Assembly: GCA_009602735.1 (NCBI GenBank)
Contig: WELA01010274.1
Span: forward strand, 1 to 52,967
Direction of reading: 5' to 3'
DNA: 52,967 nucleotides
Source of the DNA: Mesotaenium endlicherianum
Lineage: Eukaryota; Streptophyta; Zygnematophyceae; Zygnematales; Mesotaeniaceae
The position numbers and the translations under genes were made by a program. The notes under the pieces are model-generated. The model did no database searches. It saw only the letters and a list, made by a program, of their open reading frames with translations, and was not told the DNA's origin. Numbering within the stretch: the first letter of the stretch is position 1; each line of letters starts with the position of its first letter. Shown here in pieces: positions 11,123-25,425 of the stretch.

Positions 11123-11529
11123 TGTTTGTGGTCATGATGTTAAATATCAAAATAGCAGAAATTCATGAAAATGTATTGCGCTATTTACCTGTAGGAGGGA
11201 TTATTGGACTCATCTTTTTATTGGAAATATTCTTGATTGTAGATAATGATTATATACCGATATTACCCACCCAATTAAGTACCAATTATGTAACATATAC
11301 TGCTTACGCTGGTAAAATTCAAAGTTGGACTAATATAGAGAGTGTGGGAAACTTGCTTTATACTACTTATTTCATTTTGTTTTTAGTGTCTAGTCTAATT
11401 TTGCTAGTAGCCATGATTGGCGCAATAGTGCTTACTATGCATAAAACGACCCAAGTCAAAAGGCAAGATGTGTTTGAACAAAATGCTATAGATTTCCAGA
11501 GTACGATCAAAAAGATACGAAATCATTGA
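11123..11529 (+). CDS. nad6: NADH dehydrogenase subunit 6, exon 2
   Basis: The exon opens with LFVVMMLNIKIAEIHENVLR and continues through the conserved GGIIGLIFLLEIF helix to AMIGAIVLTMHKT and a TGA stop, which shows that TGA is not read as Trp. Joined to exon 1 it gives YVGAIAVLFLFVVMMLNIKI, uninterrupted as in plants. No repeat insertion is present. Confidence 0.95.
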
Positions 11530-12141
11530 AGTGAGAGGCGAACCGGGGGTGCATGAAGAGAGGTCAGGCCCTAAAGGGCCGACGCCTCTGGGCCCCCGCT
11601 TCGCCCTCTCTAAGGCGATAGCTTCAGCAAGCCTGCCACCCCAATGTCTACCTCCCCACTTCTTAATCTGTACTGTGGGGAAAACGGGGGGAAGCAGGGT
11701 CACTGCATTCTGAACATATTTGCATTGTGCGCCGGCCCCCCCCAGGGGGGACAAAAGCTACAGGGCCAGGCGCTCGTTTGGCGAGTGATTTAGCGCGCAA
11801 GGTCAGAAAGGAAACAAAAAATATATAAGTATGAAGGCCGAAGGGAGGAAATAGACATTTGGCTTTTCTTTTACGGTCTTTATGCCAGCGACCGAGCTCC
11901 TTGCTGAAGTAAATAAATATTGGTTTTACTTCAGCAAACCCCCGACATCCCCCCGCCCTACCCTCCGGGAAACCTCTTAATCTATATTGTGGGGGGTCCC
12001 GGAGGGTAGGGCGGAGGGTGTCGGGGGGAGAAAGCGGAGGGCCCGAAGGGCAAAAAAGCCTTTTTTGCCCTTCGGGCCCTACGGGAAGAAGGGAGCCGGC
12101 AGCACACGGAATGGACACTTGAAAGGGCCATGTCATGTCAT
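11530..12141. other. nad6-trnN spacer
   Basis: The spacer mixes AT-richer DNA (11530-11720 and 11780-11935) with GC-rich hairpins. A perfect 21-bp inverted repeat (12038-12058 and 12060-12080, one unpaired base) is made of GGGCCCGAAGGGCAAAAAAG, the same element as in the palindrome at 1116-1177. No gene is recognised. Confidence 0.75.
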
Positions 12142-13300
12142 TCTTCAGTAGCTCAGAGGTTAGAGCAAATGGCTGTTAAGTGCGCTGAATATGTTGATAC
12201 AGGAAATAGCTTAATGCTATGACATCGGTTTAAAAATGTCTAATACAATACCTTATCGAGAGGGACAAATTCCTTTCGTGACAACAGCATGGTCTAGTCA
12301 GGCCTCATAAGAATAAGCCAAGGGGTTAAACGCTAGCTGACAACACCACTTGTTTCCAAGTGGTCAAAAATATACATATGATTTTCGTGGTTAACAGGAA
12401 GATCATACTAACCATGTAGATGTGCTTCTATCAATTATTCCCGAAAATACACATTTTCCCCCCACCCCCCGCCCTATGCGGTCCCCCCCATAATATATAT
12501 AGATTAAGAGTTTTCCGTCGGGCGGAGGGTAGGGCCGGGGGTGTCGGGGGGAAAGGTCAGGGGGAAGGCATAAGAATGGATATTTAGCACAAGCCAAAAG
12601 CAAAAGCGATTCTACGTGAGGACCTTCTGTATCAACAAAGTTCAGGAACGCCTAGTGAGTTCCCCCCGGCCCCCCCACCTCTGTTGGGGGGGACAAAATG
12701 TCTATTTCCCCCGATGGGGGATGGGGGGTAGGGGAAGGAGTAGAACAAAATTCCGCAAAAAGTGACGTAGCAGCCGGGGAATTTGGATTTGGGGAATGTA
12801 GGAGGGGCGACGAAGGGGAAAAAATTCTAGAGCCGGGCGGCAAAGGCTAAGGCTTCCCCCTTTTTTGTCAGGTCTTTGATGATCGGTCGGAAAGTGATCA
12901 GAGGGGGAGATTTTTATATATCACCCTACCCGTCTATACATTTAAACCATTTAACACCCAACTGCACTACGATGCGGTGTTGCGCTCTACATTCCCTGAC
13001 ACAAAATGGTGTCAGAGTTTCCGTAGTACCCAGGCGTGGAAGGGAAACAATCAGTATTGCATAAACAACTAAGCCAAGATATGTTTATGCTTCATCTACC
13101 GATGATGAGCCGTGTGCTTGGAAATCTTGCAAGCACGGTTCGGAGAGAAGCATTAATAAGAGAAATGATCATTGTCTAATGAAATGATCCTTTCCGTCAG
13201 AAAAGCATTGAAGTACTCTTGTCTCTTCCATGCTTTTCTGCGTTTTGATTTAACGCTTACTCTATCTATTGGGTCGTTGGTTCGAATCCAACCTGGAGAG
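12142..13300 (+). tRNA. trnN: tRNA-Asn (GUU), split by a group II intron
   Basis: Exon 1 is 12142-12179 and exon 2 is 13266-13300. Joined, they fold as a full cloverleaf: acceptor TCTTCAG/CTGGAGA, D arm GCTC/GAGC, anticodon stem AATGG/CTATT with loop CTGTTAA (anticodon GTT), T arm GTTGG/CCAAC with TTCGAAT, and discriminator G as expected for Asn. The intron interrupts directly after the anticodon loop. T4-G69 and one anticodon-stem G-T are wobble pairs. CCA is not encoded. Confidence 0.93.
12180..13265 (+). other. group II intron inside trnN, 1.1 kb
   Basis: The intron starts with the classical GTGCG (GTGCGCTGAATATG) and ends CTTACTCTAT. Domain V is at 13107-13141 (GAGCCGTGTGCTTGG, closed by CAAGCACGGTTC). 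The 3' end and domain V match the protein-gene introns here, but the 5' end does not carry their GGGCGACCG. Repeats occur at about 12440-12560 and 12660-12860. No ORF is seen. Confidence 0.88.
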
Positions 13301-14079
13301 ATAATAAATGTAGCCAAAGGCGTCCAGAGCGATCGACCAGGCTCAAAGCAGTGACTGACTGGCCCGAAAACCATTCTGAGGGGTATTTAGTCTAAAATAG
13401 CAAACAAAACCCAGCCTCTTCGGAAAACAAAATGTAGATCATAGGACCCTACGGGCCTTCGGCCCCTCCGGGCCCGGAGGGGCCTAAGGCTCTAGATTTT
13501 GTTCTTTTATTATCTAGATTTGCCCCGCCCTATGCTGCCCTGCCCAAAGGGCAAAAAAAAGAGAACCAAATGTAGATGATAGGATGCCCCTCGGGGGAGA
13601 AATCTGGATTTCTCCCCCGAGGGGCATCCTATCATCTACATTTGGTCCCGAAAAGGCCCCTTCGGGATGGGGGAAAATGTAGATTTTGTCCCGGTCTTAT
13701 GATCGCGATTTCTTGGGCGGGGGGAAATGTACATTTTGTCCCTGTCCTATGATGTCTATTTAACTTCAGAGGAGACAAAATAGACATTTTTCCCCCCTTT
13801 TGGACCCGCAGAGGGCAGAGGTGCGGGGGGAGAACAAAATCTAGATTTTGTTCTCTCAATATTCGGTCCGCAAGAAAAAATGTGTATTTCCCCGCCCTGC
13901 CCCCCTTCGGGGGGCACCTCTGCGGGCCCAAAGGGGGGAAAATATAGATGATGAGAGAAGCCTTAGAGCCCTTCGGGATCTCGGATATACTTTTTTGTAC
14001 CATCATTTCCCCCCTTTGGCTTTTCCCACCTCCCCTCGCAAAGTGTCCGAATTAGTCACTATAAAACCAAAGATAGAAC
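13301..14079. other. trnN-cox2 spacer
   Basis: Largely GC-rich repeats with the 82-nt inverted repeat described separately, many AAATGTACATTT and AAATCTAGATTT palindromes, and a short AT-rich leader (13985-14079) before cox2. No gene is seen. Confidence 0.75.
13565..13646. repeat. 40-bp perfect inverted repeat with a 2-nt loop
   Basis: The arms 13565-13604 and 13607-13646 are exact reverse complements around TG. Each arm chains ACCAAATGTAGATGATAGGA with TGCCCCTCGGGGGAGAAATC, so several short repeat motifs are captured in one hairpin. Confidence 0.95.
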
Positions 14080-14329
14080 ATGACATACGAATGGCTGTTT
14101 CGAATTGCATATTGTGATGCTGCGGAACCTTGGCAATTAGGGTTTCAAGATGCAGCTACTCCCATGATGCAGGGAATGATTGATTTACATCATGATATAT
14201 TTTTTTTCCTGGTCATTATTTTAATCTTCGTATTGTGGATGCTAGTTCGTGCTTTATGGCATTTTCACCATAAAAGAAATCCAATTCCAGAGAGAATTGT
14301 GCACGGGACTACCATAGAGATCATTTGGA
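14080..14329 (+). CDS. cox2: Cytochrome c oxidase subunit 2, exon 1
   Basis: Cox2 carries the CuA centre of complex IV. This exon encodes the N-terminal part and first membrane helix: [20 protein letters not shown], then [20 protein letters not shown] and [10 protein letters not shown]. The ATG at 14080 gives [19 protein letters not shown], matching the plant start MxxEWLF. The exon is 250 nt and ends after the A that begins the Thr codon of EIIWT. The intron then starts GGGCGACCG. Confidence 0.94.
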
Positions 14330-17870
<3,541 letters not shown>

Positions 17871-17878
17871 GCAAATTT

Positions 17879-18676
17879 ATGAGTACCTCTCAAAAACATC
17901 CTTTTCACTTAGTAGATCCAAGCCCATGGCCTATTTTGGGTTCACTGGGAGCTTTGGCCAGCACTGTTGGTGGTGTTATGTACATGCACTCTTTTAATGG
18001 AGGTGGAACACTTTTAAGTCTAGGACTAATGATGATCTTATATACCATGTTTGTATGGTGGCGTGATGTAATACGCGAGTCTACCTACCAAGGGCACCAC
18101 ACTTCTGTTGTTCAATTGGGCTTACGTTATGGTATGATTTTGTTTATCATCTCAGAAGTGATGTTTTTTGTGGCTTTTTTTTGGGCTTTTTTTCACTCTT
18201 CTTTAGCGCCTACAGTAGATATTGGAGCCATTTGGCCACCAAAAGGCATCGAAGTACTAGACCCTTGGGGAATTCCTTTTTTAAATACTCTAATTTTGCT
18301 ATCATCTGGTGCTGCGGTGACTTGGGCTCATCACGCAATATTAGCTGGTTTAAAATTGCAGGCCATTTATGGACTACTCTCTACCATTGTCTTAGCTATA
18401 ATCTTTACTGGACTTCAAGGCATGGAATACGTAGAGGCCCCTTTTACTATCTCTGATGGTATATATGGATCTACCTTCTTTTTAGCTACAGGTTTTCATG
18501 GATTTCACGTAATTATAGGTACTCTCTTTTTAATAATATGCTGTGTTCGTCAATACATGGGGCATTTTACTCAAAAGCACCACTTTGGATTCGAAGCTGC
18601 TGCATGGTATTGGCACTTCGTAGACGTGGTTTGGTTGTTTCTATTTGTCTCTATTTACTGGTGGGGCGGCAACTAA
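17879..18676 (+). CDS. cox3: Cytochrome c oxidase subunit 3
   Basis: Full-length Cox3 of 265 residues, the usual length for plants, a core membrane subunit of complex IV. It starts [20 protein letters not shown] and ends [20 protein letters not shown]. Seven hydrophobic helices are apparent, with conserved segments such as [20 protein letters not shown] and [17 protein letters not shown]. It is intronless and free of repeats. Only 8 nt separate it from cox2, so co-transcription is likely. Confidence 0.98.
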   Translation: MSTSQKHPFHLVDPSPWPILGSLGALASTVGGVMYMHSFNGGGTLLSLGLMMILYTMFVWWRDVIRESTYQGHHTSVVQLGLRYGMILFIISEVMFFVAFFWAFFHSSLAPTVDIGAIWPPKGIEVLDPWGIPFLNTLILLSSGAAVTWAHHAILAGLKLQAIYGLLSTIVLAIIFTGLQGMEYVEAPFTISDGIYGSTFFLATGFHGFHVIIGTLFLIICCVRQYMGHFTQKHHFGFEAAAWYWHFVDVVWLFLFVSIYWWGGN

Positions 18677-20779
18677 GTGCTAGCCCCGCAAAACCCTCCC
18701 CACAATAGAAATTAAAAGGGCCCCTGCCCGAAGGGCAAACAATATACATTTTTTCTCCGGGCGTCGAAGGCGCCCGGAACCCCCACCTCTCCCGCCCAAA
18801 GGGCACCCCTGCGGGACCAGACCAAAATGCCCGGAGGGTCACCCGGCCCTATAATGCCCGGAGGGTCACCCGGCCCTATGCGGCCCTCCAGAACCTTTCC
18901 CGCCCAAAGGGCACCATTTCAGAGGTGCCCTTTGGGCGGGTCGGGGGACGGGGGACGGGGGACGGGGGGTTGATGTTGATATTGTGGGGGGGCGGGAAAA
19001 TCTAGATTTGGGGGGACGAAAGGGGTTTTGGCAGGCCGTAGGGAGTAGATGCACATTCCCCCCACCCCACCTTATCTATATTTTGTTCTCCCCTCCCCCC
19101 GAAAGGTCTATTTTTGTCCCCCCCCACAAAATATCAATGTGGGTGGGGCAAAATCTAGACTTTGTTCTACGCCCCCCCCACAAAAAAATTTGTTTTGCCC
19201 TTTGGGCAGGGCCCCCCGGAGGGTAGGGCAGAAGTGCGGGGAAAGTTTTTTTGCCCTTTGGGCAGGGCCCCCCGGAGGGTAGGGCGGGTCCTATGAGCAA
19301 AAATATAGATTTCTTATCTGCTGGGAGGGGGCGGGAAGAGCAAAATTGAGATTTTGTGCCCTTTGGGCAGGGCCCCCACAATATTCTCCCCCCGTCCCCC
19401 GACAATACCCTTGAAGAGGTGCCCTTTGGGCGGGAGAATATTGTGGGGGGCCCGCCCGGAGGGCTCTCTCAATTTTGTTCCCGTAGGAGCCGGCATCCTA
19501 GAAGCTAGGGACGAAATAGGAGCCGGGGCCAAATAAAGATTTGGGCTTCTCGGCGATGGCCTTTTTCGCGCTCTTTGCCTTTCTTGACCCGGTTTTCGGA
19601 CCAGTAGGTTGCTCGAGTCAGAAACAAAAGATGATTATTTGTCTCTCGAGGCATGTTTTGTTCGCTCCATGTCGGTCCCCCGATCTAAAGCCCCCTGACC
19701 GATACCGAGGCCGAAGGGGGAGAGAGAGCATCCCCCCCACCTTTTAATTCATATTGTGGGGGGGATGATGTCTATTTTTTTCCCCAAATCTACATTTTTG
19801 TCTCCCCCCCACAATAAAAATTCAAAGGTGGGGGGGAGACAAAAATGTAGATTTGGCCCCTCCTTTCGGCTAAGGATAAAAAAATAGACATCATCCCCCC
19901 GGCCCCGCATAGGGCCAAGGTCGGGGGGATGCCCTCTTGATTTGCCCCTTCTAGACATTTTTTTTCTGCGCTTACTGGCGTTCCCCTCCGGAAGTTTGCA
20001 AATAGCATCTCAAGATGTGGCTTTGCCGCGGCTAACCTTAAGCTTCTAAAACTACGATATTATATCTGAATACACACACCCGCGCCAAAAGCGCGCGGGA
20101 GTCGAGAAGAGCCGGAATGAACACAGCACTTGTACCTTGACACTTTTTCTAGCAAGCGATCAAACACACATTCAACCCGAAGCAACCGAGGGCATCTGCC
20201 CCCCTTCGGGGGGCACCTTTTCATTTCTATTGTGTTTCCCGTAGGGGGCGACGTGCCCCCCGAAGGGGGGCAGCCCGGGGGATGATGTACATTTTGTTCC
20301 TTGGCAGGCATTAAAAGCCGTTCCGAGCGACTGAACAAAAGGAAACCCTGATTGACACTTAAGGCATCCCCACAAAATGGGGGCGCCGAACCCCCTCCGC
20401 CCCCCGACAATATCGGGGTCCCCCCGACACCCCCCGCCCTATGCCGGCCCTCCGGGGGGAAAAAAAACTCTGAAATAGTGGGGGGGCGGGGGGACAAAAA
20501 AGTGTTTTCTCCTTAGCCTTTGGCGCCCGGGAAATCGAGATAATAGGAGCCTTTCAACAAAATCTAGAGCCTTAGGCCCCTCCGGGCCCGGAGGGGCCTT
20601 CTAGATCATCCCCCCCGCCCTACCCTCCGGGGGGTAGAAAACCCCGAAATGTAAAAAAATGTGTCTTTGGGGCTCTAGATTCTCTCTTCCCCCCCAGAGA
20701 CAGAATATTGATAGTTGAAACAACCCCCTGGGGGGGACAGTTATTTTAGAATGAAGGCAAATGAAATAGAACTGACAAA
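18677..20779. repeat. 2.1-kb repeat-filled spacer between cox3 and nad1
   Basis: GC-rich hairpin repeats dominate: tandem CCCGGAGGGTCACCCGGCCCTA at about 18830-18880, GGGGGACGG tandem copies at 18945-18970, the direct pair TTTGCCCTTTGGGCAGGGCC at about 19195 and 19251, and a composite at 20212-20287. Islands at 19960-20180 and 20285-20370 are repeat-poor and contain no gene I recognise. Confidence 0.8.
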
Positions 20780-21766
20780 ATGACATTATATATAATAAGT
20801 GTCTTGAGCAAAATACTGGGCATAATTATACCGCTTTTGCTAGGTGTCGCTTTTTTAGTTCTAGCGGAGCGCAAAGTCATGGCTTCGATGCAACGTAGAA
20901 AAGGACCCAATGTGGTAGGTGTTTTTGGACTATTACAACCAATAGCTGATGGTTTGAAGTTAATGATTAAAGAACCTATTTTGCCAAGTAGTGCAAATAT
21001 CTTTATTTTTATAATGGCTCCTGTAATTACTTTTATGTTAAGTTTAGTGGCTTGGGCTGTTATACCATTTGATTATGGGATGGTACTTTCCGATTTAAAT
21101 GTAGGGATATTGTATATATTTGCTATCTCTTCTTTAGGGGTATATGGCATTATAACAGCTGGCTGGTCAAGTAATTCAAAGTATGCTTTTTTAGGAGCAC
21201 TTAGGTCAGCTGCACAAATGGTGTCATACGAAGTCTCTATTGGTCTGATTATTATTACTGTTTTAATCTGTGTGGGTTCATGCAACTTTAGCGAAATTGT
21301 GATGGCACAAAAACAAATATGGTTTGCGATACCTTTATTTCCTCTATTAATTCTGTTTTTTATTTCTTGCTTAGCTGAAACGAATCGTGCCCCTTTTGAT
21401 TTGCCAGAAGCGGAAGCTGAACTAGTGGCTGGTTATAATGTAGAATATTCTGCTATGGGATTTGCATTGTTTTTTTTAGGCGAGTATGCTAATATGATAT
21501 TGATGAGTAGTTTGTGCACATTATTATTTTTGGGTGGCTGGTTACCTATTTACGATATTTGGATCTTTAATTGGATACCGGGTACTGTTTGGTTTAGTCT
21601 TAAGGTGCTTCTATTTTTGTTTATATATATCTGGGTACGGGCAGCTTTTCCAAGATATCGTTATGATCAACTTATGCGTCTCGGCTGGAAGGTCTTTCTT
21701 CCCCTATCACTTGCATGGGTAGTTTTCGTGTCAGGAGTATTAGTGGCATTTGACTGGCTACCTTAG
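20780..21766 (+). CDS. nad1: NADH dehydrogenase subunit 1
   Basis: Complete Nad1 of 328 residues, the membrane subunit of complex I next to the quinone site. Conserved segments include [20 protein letters not shown], the [20 protein letters not shown] helix, the acidic loop [20 protein letters not shown] and the end [19 protein letters not shown]. There are no introns, unlike seed plants where nad1 is heavily split, and no repeat insertion. The stop is TAG. Confidence 0.98.
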   Translation: MTLYIISVLSKILGIIIPLLLGVAFLVLAERKVMASMQRRKGPNVVGVFGLLQPIADGLKLMIKEPILPSSANIFIFIMAPVITFMLSLVAWAVIPFDYGMVLSDLNVGILYIFAISSLGVYGIITAGWSSNSKYAFLGALRSAAQMVSYEVSIGLIIITVLICVGSCNFSEIVMAQKQIWFAIPLFPLLILFFISCLAETNRAPFDLPEAEAELVAGYNVEYSAMGFALFFLGEYANMILMSSLCTLLFLGGWLPIYDIWIFNWIPGTVWFSLKVLLFLFIYIWVRAAFPRYRYDQLMRLGWKVFLPLSLAWVVFVSGVLVAFDWLP

Positions 21767-22571
21767 TAGCCTCTTTTTTTGTATGGCCTGAAAAATAAAG
21801 CCGAAGGGAGGGCATAAGCTCCTGCATTTCAATGCTCTTCTGCTGCGAGCGCCTCCCCCAGAATTGACCTTCCCCCCTCCGCCCCCCGAAATTAAGATTT
21901 TGTTCTGCGGGCTCCCGCATAGGGCCCGAAGGGGGTCTTTAGACCTTTTGGTCTAAAGACCGCGAAGAGACTGCAAAGTGTACTACGTGAGGACAAACGA
22001 GAGCCTATGCCAGTAAGCAGGCTTTCACCCCCTTCTAGAATATTGTAGTCTTATCTGATGTTTCATTTGTGCATGTTTTGTCTAAGAAGCCTGTAAATTG
22101 TCAGAAAATTTAAGCGCTTTTGGCCTTTAAGATGGGTCTGTTTTGCCCCTCACAATTCCCCGAGGCCCTGAGGGTCCCCCTGAAAATGTACATCCCGAAG
22201 GGGTTCTCCCCCCGTCCCCGACCATAAACATTAAAAGGTGTGGGGGCCCCGACAATAGAAATGAAGAGGGCAGACACCCCCCGACACCCGCCCAAAGGGC
22301 ACCCCTACGGGACCATTTCAGAGGTGCCCTTTGGGCGGGAAAAATCGGGGGGACCCTCCGGGCATTTTGGTCTCCCCCCCACCTTGGCCCTATGCGGGGT
22401 TTCCCGTAGGACCCCCCGGAGGGTAGGGCGGGGGGGCCCCGGACCTCCGGGAGCCCCAAAATATTTCTTTTGTTCTCCCGGGGGGGAAAAAATGTACATT
22501 TTTCTCCCCCCACCTTATGCGGGATTTTCTACCCCTATAGGGCGGGGGGATGATCTACATTTCGGGGCACT
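21767..22571. other. nad1-trnV spacer
   Basis: The part from 21930 to 22140 is AT-richer and repeat-poor with no recognised gene. From 22150 to 22560 it is packed with GC hairpins (GCCCAAAGGGC, CCCTCCGGG and C6/G6 tracts). Confidence 0.75.
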
Positions 22572-22643
22572 GGGTGATTAGCTCAGCGGTAGAGTGCCTC
22601 GTTTACACCGAGAGAGTCAGCGGTTCAAATCCGTTATCACCCA
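22572..22643 (+). tRNA. trnV: tRNA-Val (UAC)
   Basis: A cloverleaf with acceptor GGGTGAT/ATCACCC, D arm GCTC/GAGT, anticodon loop TTTACAC (anticodon TAC), T arm GCGGT/ATCCG-type with TTCAAAT, and discriminator A. The top pair of the anticodon stem is a C-A mismatch (C22597 with A22613). Confidence 0.93.
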
Positions 22644-24155
22644 CCTACAAAATACATGAAGTTTAATTTTTTGCAACTGCACTAGTCTCCCGATAGGCCT
22701 CAAAAGGGAAAACCATCTATATGCCGGGCGAGCCCTTCGGGCAGGGCCCCTTTGGGCTCCCCCCCGGTGTAAAAATCTAGATTTTTTTGCCCTTTGGGCA
22801 GGGCGGCGCGGCATAGGGCTGGAAAAAGAGACGTTTTTCCCGAAGGGGCATCGAGATAATAGGATGCCCTTCCCCCCGAAAGACAAATGAACATTTGTCT
22901 TTCCTATGCGGGCAGAATCCCCCGTGGTTTCTCCCTTTGCCCTATGTGCCCCCCCCTGGCGGGTCGGGGGTCCCCCTACCTTTACCGCCCACCTCTGACA
23001 GAGTATTGTGGGAAGGAGAGGCCAAATCTAGATTTGGCCCCCAAATAGACATTTTTGTTCTCCCTATGCCCCTTCCCCCCCACCATATTCTGTTAGAGGT
23101 GGGGGGGGAAGTCGGACGCTAAAGGCTAAGGCTCTAGATTTTGGTTTCCCCCCGACCTTGGCCCTATGCGGGTTCCGGAGGGCCCCCCGGAGGGTAGAGC
23201 GGGGGGATGATCTAGATTTTCGGGTCCGGGACAAAATTGAAATTTTGTTTTTGGCGGGGGGTTCGGGGGGAGTGACATTGTCGATATCAATAATATGTGC
23301 TTATGGCTTCACACATTACACTTCTATTTTAGAAAGATCGTGTCTTAAATACACATCCGCGACAGTGCTTATAGTCTCTGTCAAAGTTACGAGCTCGGCA
23401 GTAAACGCATTTACACTTGTTCACTACCTAAAGGCCCGTAGGCAAAATGTACATTTCTGAAATTTTGGCGGGAAAAGGGGGGCGGAGTTAAAGCCATCGG
23501 CGAGAACAAAATGTAGGGCAGAAAAAAAGTCTAGAGCCTTAGAGCCCAAAGGGAAAAGATTTTGTTTCCGGACCCGGAGAACAAAATCTACATTTTGTCT
23601 CGGAAGGGCCCCCCGACATAAGATGATGCAGAGAAAAATCTCTATCATAGGGCATCCCCCCCGACCTTGGCCCTATGCGGGGCCGGGGGGGATGATAGAC
23701 ATTTTTGCCCTTTGGGCAGGGGCCCCTCCTATGATGTTTATTTTATTCTCCCTGCCCCCTTCTCAACCATCTTGAGACCCCTTTGGGGCGGGGGGAGGGC
23801 CCGAAGGGCAAGGCCTTTTTTGCCCTTCGGGCCCTCCGGGCCCCGCCCAAAGGGCACCCCTGCGGGACCAGACCAAAATGTACATTTTGGTCTCCCCGCA
23901 CCTCTTAATCTATATTGTGGGGGGGGAGGTCGGGGGGATGTACATTTTCGGGAAAATCTCAATTTTGTCCCCCCCCCACCTCTAGAGTTATACTGTGGGG
24001 GGAAAAAGAGCAATTTTGTTCTCCCCGAAGGGTATTGCGGTAAAAATAATAATAACACTAAATAGTTCGCCAGAACTTATCTAGCCTTTTGGATAATTTG
24101 CCGAGAGCATCAAGACACTTTTTTTTTGAAAACCAGGGTGCTAGTTGTAAAAGTG
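22644..24155. repeat. repeat-filled spacer between trnV and trnD
   Basis: Dense GC-rich repeats, including mirror-like pairs around CCCCCCGACCTTGGCCCTATGC (23150 and 23660) and the GGACCAGACCAAAATGTACA element at 23866, which recurs at 24528, 26337 and 27108. An island at 23275-23450 is repeat-poor and has no recognisable product. No gene is seen. Confidence 0.8.
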
Positions 24156-24229
24156 GGGGAAGTAGCTTAGTCGGTTAAAGCGCCAGCCTGTCAAGCTGGA
24201 GATCACGGGTTCAAGTCCCGCCTTTCTCG
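24156..24229 (+). tRNA. trnD: tRNA-Asp (GUC)
   Basis: Acceptor GGGGAAG pairs with CTTTCTC through two G-T wobbles. The anticodon stem CCAGC/GCTGG carries loop CTGTCAA (anticodon GTC), and the T loop is TTCAAGT. The discriminator is G, as expected for Asp. The outer T-stem pair is an A-C mismatch (A24205 with C24221). Confidence 0.93.
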
Positions 24230-25352
24230 GCATAAATGCAGCGGTAGTTCGAGAAAAGTGTTCGACTTCTCTGCTTCTCAAACACTCTGGCATAAGCCTT
24301 CTCAGAAAAGTCTTTAAATGCCCCCCACCATAACCTCCACAAGGAAAAAAATCTAGAGCCTTAGCCAAAGGCCCCGACCCGGCAGAGGGGGCACATAGGG
24401 CAGAGGGAGGGGTCACGGGGGATTCTGCCCGCATAGGGCAGAGATCGGGGGCATATCAGAGGTGCCCTTTGGGCGGGGGAGCCCAAAAGGAAAATATTTT
24501 CTCCCGGAGGGCCCCCGACCCCTGCGGGACCAGACCAAAATGTACATTTTTGTCTCCCTGACCCAAGAACAAAAATGTACATTTCCCCCCCGGAGGGCCC
24601 TCCGGGACCCGCCCAAAGGGCACCCCTACGGGACGATTTCAGAGGTGCCCTTTGGGCGGGATGTACATTTTCTCCCCTTTTCTATCCGCATAGGGCAGGA
24701 GGGGGGACTAAACCATTGTTAGTGTTAAGTGGGCGCTCCGAGCTCCCTATCGGTCGGTAAAAATGTCTATTTTTACCCCTTCTGGTCGCCCCTTCGTCTC
24801 AATTCCCGCTCGCCCCCCAAAAGTGGGGGGCGGGGGGCTACTAAGGGCATCCTATGATCCCCCGACAATACAAATTAGGAGGTGGGGGGGGAAGCCTTAG
24901 AGCCCAAAGGGTCCCCAGCCCAAACCAAATTTAGATCATAAAAGGGCCCCTCCGAGAAGGCGTGCTTAGCGTAAAGTGGAAAAGAGACAAATCGGCCATA
25001 AAAGAAGGGGGGCCCTGCCCAAAGGGCACAAAATCTAGATTATCCCCCCGCCCTACCCTCCGGGGGGCCCTCCGGAACCCGGATAGGGCCAAGGTGCCCC
25101 CCGAAGGGTAGGGCGGGGGGATACCAAAATGTACATCATCCCTCCCGCCCTCTGCCGGCCCTACGGGAAAAACAATAGAAATGAATTCTAAGGTCGGGGG
25201 GGGCCCTCCCTCATTCTGCTGCTCTTCCGCCTATGTAAAGACGTATTAAATATACAGAGTACTCTCTTAGTTTACAGAAAGCATCATTAAAAAGGGCTTT
25301 GAAAAGTCCAATAGCATGATTTTGCCGAGCATGCATTAAACAAAACCGGACA
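24230..25352. repeat. repeat-filled spacer between trnD and trnA
   Basis: GC-rich hairpin repeats occupy most of 24310-25200. The last 120 nt before trnA (25235-25350) are AT-rich and repeat-free. No gene is seen. Confidence 0.8.
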
Positions 25353-25425
25353 GGGGGCGTAGTTCAATTGGTAGAGCACTTGCTTTGCACGCATGAAGTT
25401 ATCGGTTCGAGTCCGTTCGCCTCCA
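25353..25425 (+). tRNA. trnA: tRNA-Ala (UGC)
   Basis: Acceptor GGGGGCG/CGCCTCC (one G-T), D arm GTTC/GAGC, anticodon stem CTTGC/GCATG with one T-T mismatch, loop TTTGCAC (anticodon TGC), T loop TTCGAGT, discriminator A. Confidence 0.92.
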
